NCBI GenBank assembly: GCA_964479625.1
Contig: CAYZMS010000006.1
Location: 1-64,000, forward strand
Source of the DNA: CAYZMS01 sp964479625
GTDB lineage: Bacteria; Bacteroidota; Bacteroidia; Chitinophagales; Saprospiraceae
Direction: 5' to 3'
DNA: 64,000 nucleotides
Of the stretch, positions 36,587-45,977 are shown one piece after another; positions within the stretch are counted from its first letter, which is position 1, and each line of letters starts with the position of its first letter. The position numbers were made by a program, and so were the translations under genes. The notes beneath the pieces are model-generated. The model had not been told where the DNA came from. It did not search any database and worked only from the letters and a program-made list of their open reading frames with translations.

Positions 36587-37543
36587 TCAGGGCTTCCAGA
36601 ATTTGTGGAGCCGACCAAGGGCGGCGTGCAGGTTGATCTCATACGTCTCCCAGACTCTGAGTCCGGAGATAGTCTTTTCTTCAGGATTAGGATTGGGTTC
36701 GCCATTCATTCCAGCCAAAAAACTATTCACCCCCTTGTGCAGTTCGACCACATTATACCCCCCTTCCAAAGTAGCGAACATGTTATCAAATTGCTCCCGG
36801 AGCAATTGCCCCAGTTCGTAGAATCCGGTATGGGAGACCTTGAGGTCCAGCAGCAGGTCATATTGGTGAGCATCAAAGCCTGCGGAAAGCGCTACCACAT
36901 CCGGTTGAAACTGTTTGGCGATGGATAAACTGGCTTTAATAGCATCCAGGTAGATATCATCAGCACTGCCCGGCGGTAGCGGTAGATTAATGGTGAAGCC
37001 CTCCCCTTTTCCCCTGCCTATCTCATCCACAAAGCCATGCCCGGGGAAGGCCGGGTACTGATGTACCGACCAGTACATAACTTCATCGGTATCGTAAAAG
37101 ATCTCACAGGTCCCATCTCCAAGATGTCCATCAAAATCCAGGATGAGGACCCGTTTCCCCTCGTTGGCCAGTTGCCGGGCGGCCACTGCTATATTATTAA
37201 ACAGACAAAACCCACCGGCATGACGAGGGTAGGCATGGTGGCCGGGAGGCCGGACCAAAGCAAAATCCTTGTACACAGCCGCCTGAAGGGTGGCGCCCAC
37301 CGCGTGAACGGCAGCAGCGTAGGTCCCCGGGGAAGTTACCGTATCTGGGTCGATATGGCCCCCCACGGCAGAGGCGCGTTTTACCTTGTCGATATATTCT
37401 TCACTATGTACGAGGGGTAGAAAATCCTCCCCGTTGAAAACAGGCATCTCCTCCAAACCCTGGAACAACTCCAGGCGCTTTGGATTTTCCGGGTGCATGC
37501 CGGTTTCGTGCCCCAGATAAATGCTGTTGTAGTGCAAACGCAT
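36587..37543 (-). CDS. Histone deacetylase-like (acetoin utilisation/HDAC superfamily) hydrolase
   Basis: Arginase-fold zinc deacylase: ALVRPPGHHAYPRHAGGFCLFNN, LDFDGHLGDGTCEIFYDT, SAGFDAHQYD and LEGGYNV. The canonical DxDxHxGxGT is DFDGHLGDGT; the usual second His (HH) position is Leu, which could alter activity. I took ATG 37543 (MRLHYNSIYLG); the frame also opens at 37624 and 37741, but the extra residues are not conserved-looking and a -7-like TATTTTGC overlaps 37624. 318 aa. Substrates are often polyamines or acylated metabolites. Confidence 0.88.
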   Translation of the reverse strand: MRLHYNSIYLGHETGMHPENPKRLELFQGLEEMPVFNGEDFLPLVHSEEYIDKVKRASAVGGHIDPDTVTSPGTYAAAVHAVGATLQAAVYKDFALVRPPGHHAYPRHAGGFCLFNNIAVAARQLANEGKRVLILDFDGHLGDGTCEIFYDTDEVMYWSVHQYPAFPGHGFVDEIGRGKGEGFTINLPLPPGSADDIYLDAIKASLSIAKQFQPDVVALSAGFDAHQYDLLLDLKVSHTGFYELGQLLREQFDNMFATLEGGYNVVELHKGVNSFLAGMNGEPNPNPEEKTISGLRVWETYEINLHAALGRLHKFWKP

Positions 37544-37804
37544 TGCCTTTCCATCTTTCTCTCCTTGGGAAGACTCACCATTAGGGTTAGCAGTCGGTTC
37601 GGTTCGAACTTTTTCCTGACTCATCCTGCAAAATAAAAAATCCTGTTGACCTTTCAGAAGAAGCTGATAAAGAAGCAGGAATTTTAAAGAGCAGCCCACC
37701 AGCTTGTTTAATTTAGCGGGGGAATAAGCTTTTTGAATCAAACGTTTTACCGAAAGCTACCCCTATCCGCTTTTTGCATAGAAAGCGGTGCTAAAAAAGA
37801 CTTT

Positions 37805-39688
37805 CTAAGCATCCGCTATCAGCTGAAAGCGTTTTAGGTCCGTTCGGGTGATCAAGCCGGTCAATTGACCATCCCGAACTACTGGCAAACAGCCGATTTT
37901 TTTCTCTTCCATCAATTGCACCGCTTCTTCCAGGATAAATGAACGCGGTACGGTAATGAGATCTCGCACCATAAAGTCCCTAACAGGTTGATCCTCTTCG
38001 TGTTCCATGATCGGGATCTTAGCCAGATCTTTAGAAGTGATCAAGCCGGTCAGTTTTCCGGATCGGTCCTCAATGGGAAGGTGTCGAATATTTTTCCATT
38101 TCATGATGGATCGAACAAGGGCGATGGGTTCCTCTTCCTCTACGGTGAACAGGTCTGTTTGCATGATGGCTCCGATCGGACGGCGGGTCATTTCCCGCAA
38201 AAAAGCCGGTCGAATTACTGCATCCGGCCAGGCGTGTACCGGAGCTCCGCTTTGCTGGCGATTATACATGGCCTCGGTCAGCAAACTCAAGGCAGCGCCA
38301 ACCCCATATTGCTTCCGGAAGTTCCGGAAATTCCGAATCTGCCAGCAAGCGCCGGTCTGGCGACTTTCTACCCGATTTTTGATCACATCCAGGTATTGTT
38401 CGATATGGTTTTGAGGAAACCCGGCTTTCTGCAAGCCTTCTTTCGCCTTGGGTAACAACTTTGTTAAAATGAGTTCCGGTAAGGGGTACGGCTGTCCAAA
38501 CCAATCTACTATAGTGTTTAAACCATATCTGGCCACCCGATAAAAGTTGGCTTTGGCTTCTCTGAAGGGGATCCGGTTTGGCAGGTCTTCTACATTTTCC
38601 GGAGGGTTATTCATCAAACCGACCCAAAAGGCGAAATTGGCGATCTCATCAAGAGTAGAAGGGCCACTGGGCAAATAGCGGTTCTCGATGCGTAAGTGAG
38701 GTTTTCCATTAGTGCGCCCATAGCAGGGTCGGTTCCAGGAATAGACCGTCCCGTTATGAATACGCAAGGCTCTGAGCGAAGGTGCTTTTCCTGCAGCCAG
38801 CGCTTCCAGGCTGTTTTCCTCTACTTCCCTAGTCAACAACAAGGGGAAGCGCGAGATATGATCTTTGAACAGGTCAGCGGCCGTTCCTTTCAGCCAATCG
38901 TTGCCAAAAAATACGCGAGCCTGTTTTTCCCGCAGGCAGTTGTTGGCCGTCCGCATATCAAGGCTTTGCCGAAATAGGGCGATCCTGGTTTCCATCCACA
39001 ATTCCCGTCCCATCAAAAGAGGAGAATTTACAGCAGGGGCCAAAACAGGGGCAGCAATATATTGGGCCCAGTTAAACTGGGACACAAAAGTTTCTGCAGG
39101 GACTTGAAGGTGCATTTGGAAACTGGTATTACAAGCTTCAAATAAAACACTATCCAACTGAGCGATAAGGTCATCTGCCCCCTGCAGGTAAATATCGAAT
39201 TGACGACCGCGCAACTCCCTCATGACGTCATCCAATAAGGAATACCTTGCCTCCGGCCATCGATATTCCGGTTGAAGGTGTTCATAAGCCAGAGTAGGTA
39301 AAATACCGGTCAGGAGGATTTTTTGATGGAACTGATCGGCCAGCCGTTGTGTAGCCGCCAGTTGATCTTCGAGTTGAGCGAACATCCGGCCAAGACTTCC
39401 ACCATTGAATTCGGTGGGGTCTAGATTGATCTCCAGGTTGAACCGCCCGATCTCACTGGTCAAATGTGGATCCTTCGAACGGGCAAGAATTTCCGGTCCC
39501 GATTTGGAGGGCCTGAAGTCGGGTTCAACAACACATAACTCCTGTTCCGCTCCAATACGAATAGGTGCGGATTCGAACATTCCTTTTTGGATCATCTGAT
39601 CCATAGCCTCCACATCATCCAATAAATGACGCAAAAAACTATGCCTCGCCGCAAGCGATTGAATGGCCTTCACTGACAAATCTCCCAT
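37805..39688 (-). CDS. Glutamate-cysteine-ligase-like enzyme fused to a CBS-domain pair
   Basis: Residues 20-480 resemble the GCS2-type glutamate-cysteine ligase fold: IRIGAEQELCVVEPDF (glutamate site), FNLEINLDPTEFNGG (ATP/metal), LTGILPTLAY and FEACNTSFQMHLQV, then LRIENRYLPSGPSTLDE. Residues about 500-627 are two CBS domains (TVEEEEPIALVRSIMKWKN, LITSKDLAKIP, LITVPRSFILEEAV, GLITRTDLKRF). Such CBS modules bind adenylates and control the partner domain. 627 aa from ATG 39688; frame opens at 39736. A role in thiol metabolism is inference; the ligase chemistry is not proven. Confidence 0.8.
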   Translation of the reverse strand: MGDLSVKAIQSLAARHSFLRHLLDDVEAMDQMIQKGMFESAPIRIGAEQELCVVEPDFRPSKSGPEILARSKDPHLTSEIGRFNLEINLDPTEFNGGSLGRMFAQLEDQLAATQRLADQFHQKILLTGILPTLAYEHLQPEYRWPEARYSLLDDVMRELRGRQFDIYLQGADDLIAQLDSVLFEACNTSFQMHLQVPAETFVSQFNWAQYIAAPVLAPAVNSPLLMGRELWMETRIALFRQSLDMRTANNCLREKQARVFFGNDWLKGTAADLFKDHISRFPLLLTREVEENSLEALAAGKAPSLRALRIHNGTVYSWNRPCYGRTNGKPHLRIENRYLPSGPSTLDEIANFAFWVGLMNNPPENVEDLPNRIPFREAKANFYRVARYGLNTIVDWFGQPYPLPELILTKLLPKAKEGLQKAGFPQNHIEQYLDVIKNRVESRQTGACWQIRNFRNFRKQYGVGAALSLLTEAMYNRQQSGAPVHAWPDAVIRPAFLREMTRRPIGAIMQTDLFTVEEEEPIALVRSIMKWKNIRHLPIEDRSGKLTGLITSKDLAKIPIMEHEEDQPVRDFMVRDLITVPRSFILEEAVQLMEEKKIGCLPVVRDGQLTGLITRTDLKRFQLIADA

Positions 39689-39778
39689 AGGGCGTAAATT
39701 TAAATAACGAGAATAAGGGTAAGAAGGGTGGTTCAAGCTTATTGGTTGCCTGAGCCGCCCTTTTTGGAATAAGAAAAA

Positions 39779-40639
39779 CTAATCTTTCAAAACAAGTAGT
39801 GGGGCTTTACCGTCCATCGCCATTTTCTTGGTCTGACTTTGCTGGAACAGCCTGTTGAAAAGATTATGGTGGGGTGCATACATAACAAGTAGGTCCACTT
39901 CATACATATTTGCAAAGGATTGCAGGCCTTCACTGATGGTATCTCCCTGCACATAGTGGAAATGGACTTCCTGATCCTGCTGTTTTTCATTCAAAAAGGC
40001 CTCGAGTTCAGCAAATTGTTCGACCTTATCCACGGTAGTCTTCGAGCCAGGATCGATATGTACGACATGCAAAACCGGTTGGTAGGGAGCCAGCATATGG
40101 CCCGCTTCCAGAATATGGAAAATGTCTTCTTTAGACAGGTCGGAAGCGTAAGCGACTACCCTGGCTGGCTGGTATTCAGCCGCTTCAGGCACGACCAACA
40201 CCGGGCAAGGGGCTGCTTCCAGTACTCCAGTAGTAACGCTGCCGAACCGACGTTCGAGTGCATTATGGGAGCCCTTGGTCCCCATGGCAATTAAATCGCA
40301 TTCCAACTCCCGGGCCTTGCGTGCAATGGTCCCCATTGGATTTCCGACTTCGACCATCCGGCCAATTGCTGCTGTGCTAGCTTCAGGATAACGGGCCTTG
40401 CGCTGGCTGAGGCCATGCTCAACGAAACTGGCCATAGCCATTTGCGCTGCGTCCACCTTTTCAGTGGTATACCGGGAAGCCAGAACAGGAACGTCCATAG
40501 CTTCGTATTCAGGGAATACAACATGGATCACCTCTAAGCCTGCCTGCAACTGCTCAGCCATTGCAAGCGCATACTGAAAGGCATTCTGAGCAGTGGGTGA
40601 AAAATCGGTAGGTACTAGTATTTTTTTTGTGGCACTCAT
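39779..40639 (-). CDS. Universal stress protein, two Usp domains
   Basis: 286 aa with two Usp folds in tandem. First: MSATKKILVPTDFSPTAQNAF at the N-terminus and ALERRFGSVTTGVLEAAPCPVLVV near 125-150 (ATP-binding type G-2x-G-9x-G-S/T region). Second: VVAYASDLSKEDIFHIL to the C-terminal APLLVLKD. Cytosolic stress/metabolite-binding protein. Start chosen at ATG 40639; upstream residues are not Usp-like. Confidence 0.87.
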   Translation of the reverse strand: MSATKKILVPTDFSPTAQNAFQYALAMAEQLQAGLEVIHVVFPEYEAMDVPVLASRYTTEKVDAAQMAMASFVEHGLSQRKARYPEASTAAIGRMVEVGNPMGTIARKARELECDLIAMGTKGSHNALERRFGSVTTGVLEAAPCPVLVVPEAAEYQPARVVAYASDLSKEDIFHILEAGHMLAPYQPVLHVVHIDPGSKTTVDKVEQFAELEAFLNEKQQDQEVHFHYVQGDTISEGLQSFANMYEVDLLVMYAPHHNLFNRLFQQSQTKKMAMDGKAPLLVLKD

Positions 40640-40848
40640 TGCTGGTGTGGCTTTTTTTTCGGAGGTGATCCAGTTAGTAAATCTGAAAAGCAAACAGCTT
40701 CTGCTGGCTCACAACCGATTGTTCGAATTACTTTTTTCAATCTATCCATTTTCAAAAGGGAGAAAATTGACCAAAATCATTAAGGAGGTTGATTTTATGC
40801 AACGAATTAGTGCAAAGAGGAAAGTATATTCTGAAAAAATAGGGAATT

Positions 40849-41127
40849 ATGGACAATTTAACCAACAACAAAGGGTTCCTGACGGAAATGGGGTGGTCCA
40901 GTCGTATTTACTTCTTGCTGGCCGGAGCTATAATAATCAATGCTTTCTTTTTTAACGCCTGGGAGATTAGCCAAAACTGGACCTGGGTGATACTGGTAAG
41001 TGGAGGGATCGTCTTTATCGTAGAGTTCATTCTCCTTTTTAGTAAACGGCACGCAGATCTTGCCTATTTCCTGGGCTGGGGATTATTGCTAATCGCCTTT
41101 CTACTCCTACTGACAGGGATCGTTTAA
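40849..41127 (+). CDS. Small membrane protein, 92 aa
   Basis: Three hydrophobic helices: IYFLLAGAIIINAFFF, VILVSGGIVFIVEFILLF and FLGWGLLLIAFLLLLTGIV, with a Trp-rich loop (AWEISQNWTW). No family recognised. It is preceded by a good SD-like TAAGGAGGTT at 40781, but that is placed for another ATG (40797) in a different frame. Confidence 0.65.
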   Translation: MDNLTNNKGFLTEMGWSSRIYFLLAGAIIINAFFFNAWEISQNWTWVILVSGGIVFIVEFILLFSKRHADLAYFLGWGLLLIAFLLLLTGIV

Positions 41128-41396
41128 AAGGATTCGAACCTAAAAAGAATGACAAATATCATGATCACTTTTTGACGATTGTCATTCCCAAGCTTTTGCC
41201 TTTACTTTTACTTTGTACCTAACAAAAAACATCAGCGGAAAACAGATCAAAGCACTTTTTCATAATAAGCCCGGTAAATTTAGATACTAAGACCCATGAA
41301 AAAACGGGCTTTTTAAAAGAAAATACTGATAAGTAAAGATTTATAATTCGGGTGATTTTAGGGAATTTTGTGTGAGCGTCGTTATGGCGCTCTTTT

Positions 41397-42626
41397 TTAT
41401 ACTAACTCCTGCTCCGGCCTTATGGGGTTTTCTTCTCCACCATTATTCGATACCGGATGCCGTAGCATCCACCACAGGTAGCCAACCGCCAGAACAAAGG
41501 CAGCAAAAGTGATCCATCCGCCTATAGGGACATAGCTAAGCAACCGTAAGCCCAGGAATAATCCCGCTGCGGTCACCAGGTGCATTCCTTTATTCCAGTT
41601 CAGGTCCTTGATCTTTTCGATCTCATAAGAGGCTATTACAGCAACGAGGGCCTGCCCAAGAGCAAGTAAAATGGCATAGACCGAAAACCCGATAATTCCA
41701 AGAGGAAAGCCGATCACAGTAATCATTGCGATCCCGGACAATAGGGGCAACGCAAGTAATAAGCCCACTCCATTCACTATGGATGGCCCGGCACTAAGGG
41801 CTAACCTCCCTGTATTCCTGTTAAAATAGCGGTCGAAAAAGGCCACCAAAAGCAGGGTGATCAATAAACCGCTAATTGTACGCAGGTAACCAAATACCTG
41901 TACTCCTTTTTTTATTTGATGTTCCCATTCTTTTTTAACGCCGGAAAACTTTGTTTTCAGGCTATCATCGAGGCGCGCTTTTACACCTGGGCCCAAATGC
42001 CCGGTGAAATCCTTCTGTCCGTCCGGTGACCAGTACCGCACATCCCTTTCGAATTTGGCCAAGGGGCCCAGGCTCAGATCCTGGGCGGCCAGGCTACTGA
42101 CGCCACCGACCGTTCCCCCTACATATAAGCTGCCACCTCTTGCTATCAATGCCCCGTGCACATGGCCGTTCAATCTCACATCGCCCCCCGTTAGGTAGAC
42201 GTCTCCCAGTACTTCTCCATTCAATGCAACGGAACCTCCAGCAAGGACTAACTCCCCGTGAACCTTTACCCCTTCTGCGATCTCTACCTCTCCTCCTGCG
42301 ATCACCAGGTCTCCAAGTACATCCTGCTCAATGAACAGGGTACCGCTTAGTACGCGTAGATCCGCTCCGCAGATAGCGGAAATGACAATATCTCCTCCAA
42401 GAAGCAAAACGTCATCCTTGAGTTCTGCTGTGATCTTTGCCTCTCCTGCAGCCGCTGTTAAATTCCCCAGAATGGGTGCCTCGATGATTAATTCCCCGGC
42501 AGCTACGTAAAGGTTATCCTCTACTGCCTGATCAATACGAACCTCACTACCCTTTTTTATGGTCGTAGCCCAAAGGAAACTGGCCGGCACAAGGAGTAAA
42601 GCGAGAAGTAAGCTGGTATATTTCAT
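41397..42626 (-). CDS. Beta-helical (polymer-forming/bactofilin-like) membrane protein
   Basis: Signal peptide MKYTSLLLALLLVPASFLWA, then about 170 residues of very regular 16-18-residue turns (SGTLFIEQDVLGDLVIAGGEVEI, VHGELVLAGGSVALNGEVLGDV), the pattern of a parallel beta-helix or bactofilin domain. From 250 on are about five membrane helices (GLLITLLLVAFFDRY, PSIVNGVGLLLALPLLSGIAMITVI). Exported helical lattice with a membrane anchor. ATG 42626 chosen; frame opens at 42680. Confidence 0.75.
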   Translation of the reverse strand: MKYTSLLLALLLVPASFLWATTIKKGSEVRIDQAVEDNLYVAAGELIIEAPILGNLTAAAGEAKITAELKDDVLLLGGDIVISAICGADLRVLSGTLFIEQDVLGDLVIAGGEVEIAEGVKVHGELVLAGGSVALNGEVLGDVYLTGGDVRLNGHVHGALIARGGSLYVGGTVGGVSSLAAQDLSLGPLAKFERDVRYWSPDGQKDFTGHLGPGVKARLDDSLKTKFSGVKKEWEHQIKKGVQVFGYLRTISGLLITLLLVAFFDRYFNRNTGRLALSAGPSIVNGVGLLLALPLLSGIAMITVIGFPLGIIGFSVYAILLALGQALVAVIASYEIEKIKDLNWNKGMHLVTAAGLFLGLRLLSYVPIGGWITFAAFVLAVGYLWWMLRHPVSNNGGEENPIRPEQELV

Positions 42627-42708
42627 AATGAAAGCATCTATGTTTGCCTTCAAAATGGTATAAAATAAAGGCTGTTCCAATTTTTTTCGGAGTATGCCGG
42701 GAATTCTT

Positions 42709-43074
42709 CTACCAATTCAGCAAATATGGGAGAAAAATGATCAAGCCCACTGTTGCTGCTCCGATCGAAAGGAATAAAACCCCTGCGGCCGCTACATCTT
42801 TTGCTCTGCCCGCCAGTTGGTGATAGTCCGGTGAGACCAGGTCCACAATGCTTTCGACCGCGGTATTAAAGCATTCCGCTGCAAATACAAGACAAATACA
42901 CAGACAGACCAATGCCCACTCCAGCGGGCGAATAGAAAAATACCAACCGCCAATCAAAGCGACCCCTGCGGCCACGGCATGAATCCGGGAGTTGGGCTCT
43001 ACCCTGAACATGGCAACCATGCCTTTAAAGGCAAATCGAAAGCTATTCAACCGGTTCTTTATCGTTCTTTTCAT
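42709..43074 (-). CDS. dgkA: Diacylglycerol kinase family membrane protein
   Basis: 121 aa, three membrane helices, with CFNTAVESIVDLVSPDYHQLAGRAKDVAAAGVL, the DgkA/undecaprenol kinase signature. Phosphorylates diacylglycerol or undecaprenol in the inner membrane. Overlaps the upstream enzyme gene by four bases. Confidence 0.92.
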   Translation of the reverse strand: MKRTIKNRLNSFRFAFKGMVAMFRVEPNSRIHAVAAGVALIGGWYFSIRPLEWALVCLCICLVFAAECFNTAVESIVDLVSPDYHQLAGRAKDVAAAGVLFLSIGAATVGLIIFLPYLLNW

Positions 43075-44183
43075 GCATGTAGGGTTTCTATGGTGGCACC
43101 TTTAAGCGTGATCATTCGCTTCATGAGGTCGGCGGTAAGGCAGGAGTGAACGGGCAGTATGCCGATCAGGTCCCCAATTTGGGTTTGTTCAAACCACGGC
43201 TCGTTTGCCCGCAACATACCATGCTCCTGAGATAATTTGAATAAGTGAGCCTGAGGGTCAGGTTCGGACCAGCCCTCATCGGTCCAGCGTACAGCAAATC
43301 CATAAATGGGCCGGCCTTCCAGACCTTCTATGCGGTCTTTGGAGAAATGAACAGCCCCTCCGTAAAGCACTATTTCTCTCCTGTCTGGGTGCTTAGCCAC
43401 TACTGGGCAGGCCATGCATACCGCGATATCGTTCCAATCACAAGACCCGATCTGTTGCTGCATAAGATCGAAGAAAACGAAATTCCCGGGCCGAAGTTCG
43501 TCCACCCCATCAAACGATTCTCCTACCACTGCTCCTGGAGTATCCTCTAGTGAAATTTCCAGTGCGGGTCTACCTTGCCCGAAGGTTGTCCTTAGTTGCT
43601 GAACGATTTGAAGGCTTTCCTGATGCACTGCCAAGATCTCCGCCTGCCCTCTTGCCTGATAGGTTTGCCCGGGATGCCCCAAAAAGCCGGCAAAGCGGGT
43701 ATGCGGGCCCTTTTCGATCTGTTGGATAACCGCTGAGATCCCCTGCTTGTCTTGCGGCATTAGTCCGGCCCGGTTGTTCCCAAAATTGATCTTTATGAAC
43801 AGGTCTATCGGTTTTTTGAGGGTTTCCTGCAAAGCTTTAACGGCCTCGGTGTTTTCGACCAGTAAATTCAATTGGACATTCTGGTTTAGCAAGTGCTCTA
43901 CGGTGGCCAGTTCCCGGATGTTCAGCGGGAAGGCGACAGTGATGTCCCGCCAGTTATCTTTGGCGAAATATTCGGCCATTCGAAGGGAAGAGACCGTGAG
44001 CCCGGAAACCCCTTCTTCCCGAAACCACCGGGCGACTTCATGCGCTTGAGGGGTTTTTAAATGCGGTCGCAGGCGGATTCCCAATCGCCGGGCTTTTTCC
44101 GCCATTTTTCGAATATTATTCCGGGCAATGGTTGCATTGAGTAAAAGGGTGGGCTGAGTAATGGAATCGAGTAGTTGATGCAT
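43071..44183 (-). CDS. D-threonine aldolase/D-serine dehydratase-like PLP protein
   Basis: Fold III PLP enzyme. LLLNATIARNNIRKMAEKARRLGIRLRPHLKTPQAHEVARWF holds the PLP Lys (HLKTPQ) near 55. Downstream EVDELRPGNFVFFDLMQQQIGSCDW (pocket) and a C-terminal metal-binding His/Cys region near 340 are like DSD1/D-threonine aldolases. ATG 44183 chosen. 370 aa. Overlaps dgkA by four bases; probably co-transcribed. Confidence 0.83.
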   Translation of the reverse strand: MHQLLDSITQPTLLLNATIARNNIRKMAEKARRLGIRLRPHLKTPQAHEVARWFREEGVSGLTVSSLRMAEYFAKDNWRDITVAFPLNIRELATVEHLLNQNVQLNLLVENTEAVKALQETLKKPIDLFIKINFGNNRAGLMPQDKQGISAVIQQIEKGPHTRFAGFLGHPGQTYQARGQAEILAVHQESLQIVQQLRTTFGQGRPALEISLEDTPGAVVGESFDGVDELRPGNFVFFDLMQQQIGSCDWNDIAVCMACPVVAKHPDRREIVLYGGAVHFSKDRIEGLEGRPIYGFAVRWTDEGWSEPDPQAHLFKLSQEHGMLRANEPWFEQTQIGDLIGILPVHSCLTADLMKRMITLKGATIETLHA

Positions 44184-44308
44184 GGTAAAGTTGTTTATTG
44201 AGACAACCTCCTGCAAAACAATCATTTTTTTTTGGAAAACCCGCCTAATCCCAGGGACTGATCTGCCTTCAGGTAAGCAACGGAAAAGTTTATGGCTATC
44301 CCAAATTT

Positions 44309-44785
44309 TTATTGTTTCCCCTCCATGCGTTCGGTATACTGGACTTCTCCGAGTCGGAATTTTACAGGTAGCCCGGCGGCTCGCTCCATCCGCACTTCCA
44401 GTCGGCAGAAAAAGGCGAGGTCTTCCAGGGCCCAGGCTTTGAAGGAATTTCGACTGTCCGGACCGGAAAATACCTCCGTTGAGGAAAAAACCTGGCTAAG
44501 GCTTAAAGGCTTCAAAACATTTTCGACCTTTTGGGGTGCTCCATTCCCGAGCGCTTCATTTAGAGAAAAGATAGTCGATGCACCGAATGCACTGCCGGGT
44601 GCCGCGCCTCCATTCCATGAACTATGATCAGCAAGGCAGTTCAGGCCGGGATTTAGCTCTTGCTGAACCTCGGGCAGCGATTTTCCCAAAATAAAGGAGG
44701 GGCTGGAAGATTGGCCCTGACTGGGCAGGACGGCCAAGAATGCAATCGTGAAAAGAAAACCAATTTTAAAGCCAATGCTATGCAT
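44309..44785 (-). CDS. Hypothetical secreted protein, 158 aa
   Basis: Signal peptide (GFKIGFLFTIAFLAVLPSQG). The mature part is Ser/Gly/Pro-rich, with a central NCLADHSSW and a C-terminal FFCRLEVRMERAAGLPVKFRLGEVQY. No family recognised. ATG 44785 chosen because the frame upstream runs into the RlmL-like gene. Confidence 0.55.
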   Translation of the reverse strand: MHSIGFKIGFLFTIAFLAVLPSQGQSSSPSFILGKSLPEVQQELNPGLNCLADHSSWNGGAAPGSAFGASTIFSLNEALGNGAPQKVENVLKPLSLSQVFSSTEVFSGPDSRNSFKAWALEDLAFFCRLEVRMERAAGLPVKFRLGEVQYTERMEGKQ

Positions 44786-44831
44786 AAGTAATTTAAAGTT
44801 CCAGAGTGTAGCCCAAGCATTCCAATCCCGC

Positions 44832-45977
44832 TCAAGCCTCCTTTTTACTTCCTTCGTAAAGCTCATATTTTTGGAATTTACACTCCAGGGCGCCATTGAA
44901 CAGCATATGTTTATTGGAGGCTTTTAGGCCAATGCGTTTCAAGGCGTCCATGTTCGATGAAATGATCCAGGCGTCATAACCGGAATACGCCTGCTTGAGG
45001 TGATCGCCGATAGCACCGTACCATTCTTCAATATAGCCCACGCTCATTCGTTCGTTATAAGGCGGATTGAAGATCAGCAGGCCTGATTCCCTGGGTGCCC
45101 TGGTGTCTAAAAAATCCTTGCGCATGAAGCGGATGCTGCGTTCAAGCTTCACGGCTGTTGCATTCTCCTGGGAAGCTCGAATAGCCCGTAGGTCTTTGTC
45201 GGCACCCATGATCTCCGGCCCTGTTTTTCGAATACGGGCAAAGGCTTTAGCCCTAACATCTTCCCACAATTTTCTATCGAAATGCTTGCGTTGCATAAAT
45301 CCAAAGGGCTGTTGCCGGTACCACTGGGGCGGAATATGGTAGGCCATAAGGGCCGCTTCAATGGGCAGCGTTCCGGAGCCACACATCGGGTCATAAAAAA
45401 AGGATTCGCCATCCCAGCCGCTTAGCATCAGCATACCTGCAGCCAGCACTTCGTTTAGTGGGGCAGGGCCGGACACCCGCCGGTAGCCGCGTTTGTGCAG
45501 AGAGTCTCCGGAGGTATCTACCGAAACGGTAACATCCTGGTATCGGACATGCACATTTACCAGGAAATCCGGTTCGTGGACATTCACATTCGGCCTGTCG
45601 TGAAACCGGGACCGAAAGGTATCTACGATGGCGTCTTTCGTTTTCAGGCCCACATATTGCGAATGCCGAAACACCCCTCCCGATACCGAGGCATCCACCG
45701 CCAGGGTTTGTTTCAGGTGCATGTGATCGGTCCAGGGAATTTGCCGGAGTTGTTTGTATAATTCCCCTTCATTGCGCGCCTGAAACCGCGCAATGGGTTG
45801 CAATACCCTCAAGGCCGTACGGGATTCGAGGTTGATCCGGTATAGCACCCGGGTATCTCCCTTACACTGTACCACCCGGCGCCCTTCTTCGATTTCGGTG
45901 GCACCCAGTGCTTCCAGTTCTTGTACAAGTAAGGGCTCCAGGCCCGCCATTGTTTTTACTGTATAGGTTTTTACCAT
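44832..45977 (-). CDS. THUMP-domain class I RNA methyltransferase, RlmL-like
   Basis: N-terminal THUMP region (KTMAGLEPLLVQELEALGA) followed by a Rossmann methyltransferase: FYDPMCGSGTLPIEAALMAYHIPPQWYR near 215 and the catalytic-type IFNPPYNERM near 303. Family members methylate 23S rRNA G2445 (RlmL-like) or related sites. 381 aa from ATG 45977. Its first codons overlap the previous gene's stop by seven bases. Confidence 0.85.
   Translation of the reverse strand: MVKTYTVKTMAGLEPLLVQELEALGATEIEEGRRVVQCKGDTRVLYRINLESRTALRVLQPIARFQARNEGELYKQLRQIPWTDHMHLKQTLAVDASVSGGVFRHSQYVGLKTKDAIVDTFRSRFHDRPNVNVHEPDFLVNVHVRYQDVTVSVDTSGDSLHKRGYRRVSGPAPLNEVLAAGMLMLSGWDGESFFYDPMCGSGTLPIEAALMAYHIPPQWYRQQPFGFMQRKHFDRKLWEDVRAKAFARIRKTGPEIMGADKDLRAIRASQENATAVKLERSIRFMRKDFLDTRAPRESGLLIFNPPYNERMSVGYIEEWYGAIGDHLKQAYSGYDAWIISSNMDALKRIGLKASNKHMLFNGALECKFQKYELYEGSKKEA

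Noticed and set aside
40593..40955. 120-aa plus-strand frame across the Usp start
   Set aside because: Overlaps the Usp gene and the membrane gene in other frames; composition poor.
41122..41140. T-arm-like GGTTCGAATCC next to the small membrane protein
   Set aside because: No other tRNA arms can be folded around it and it overlaps the gene end.
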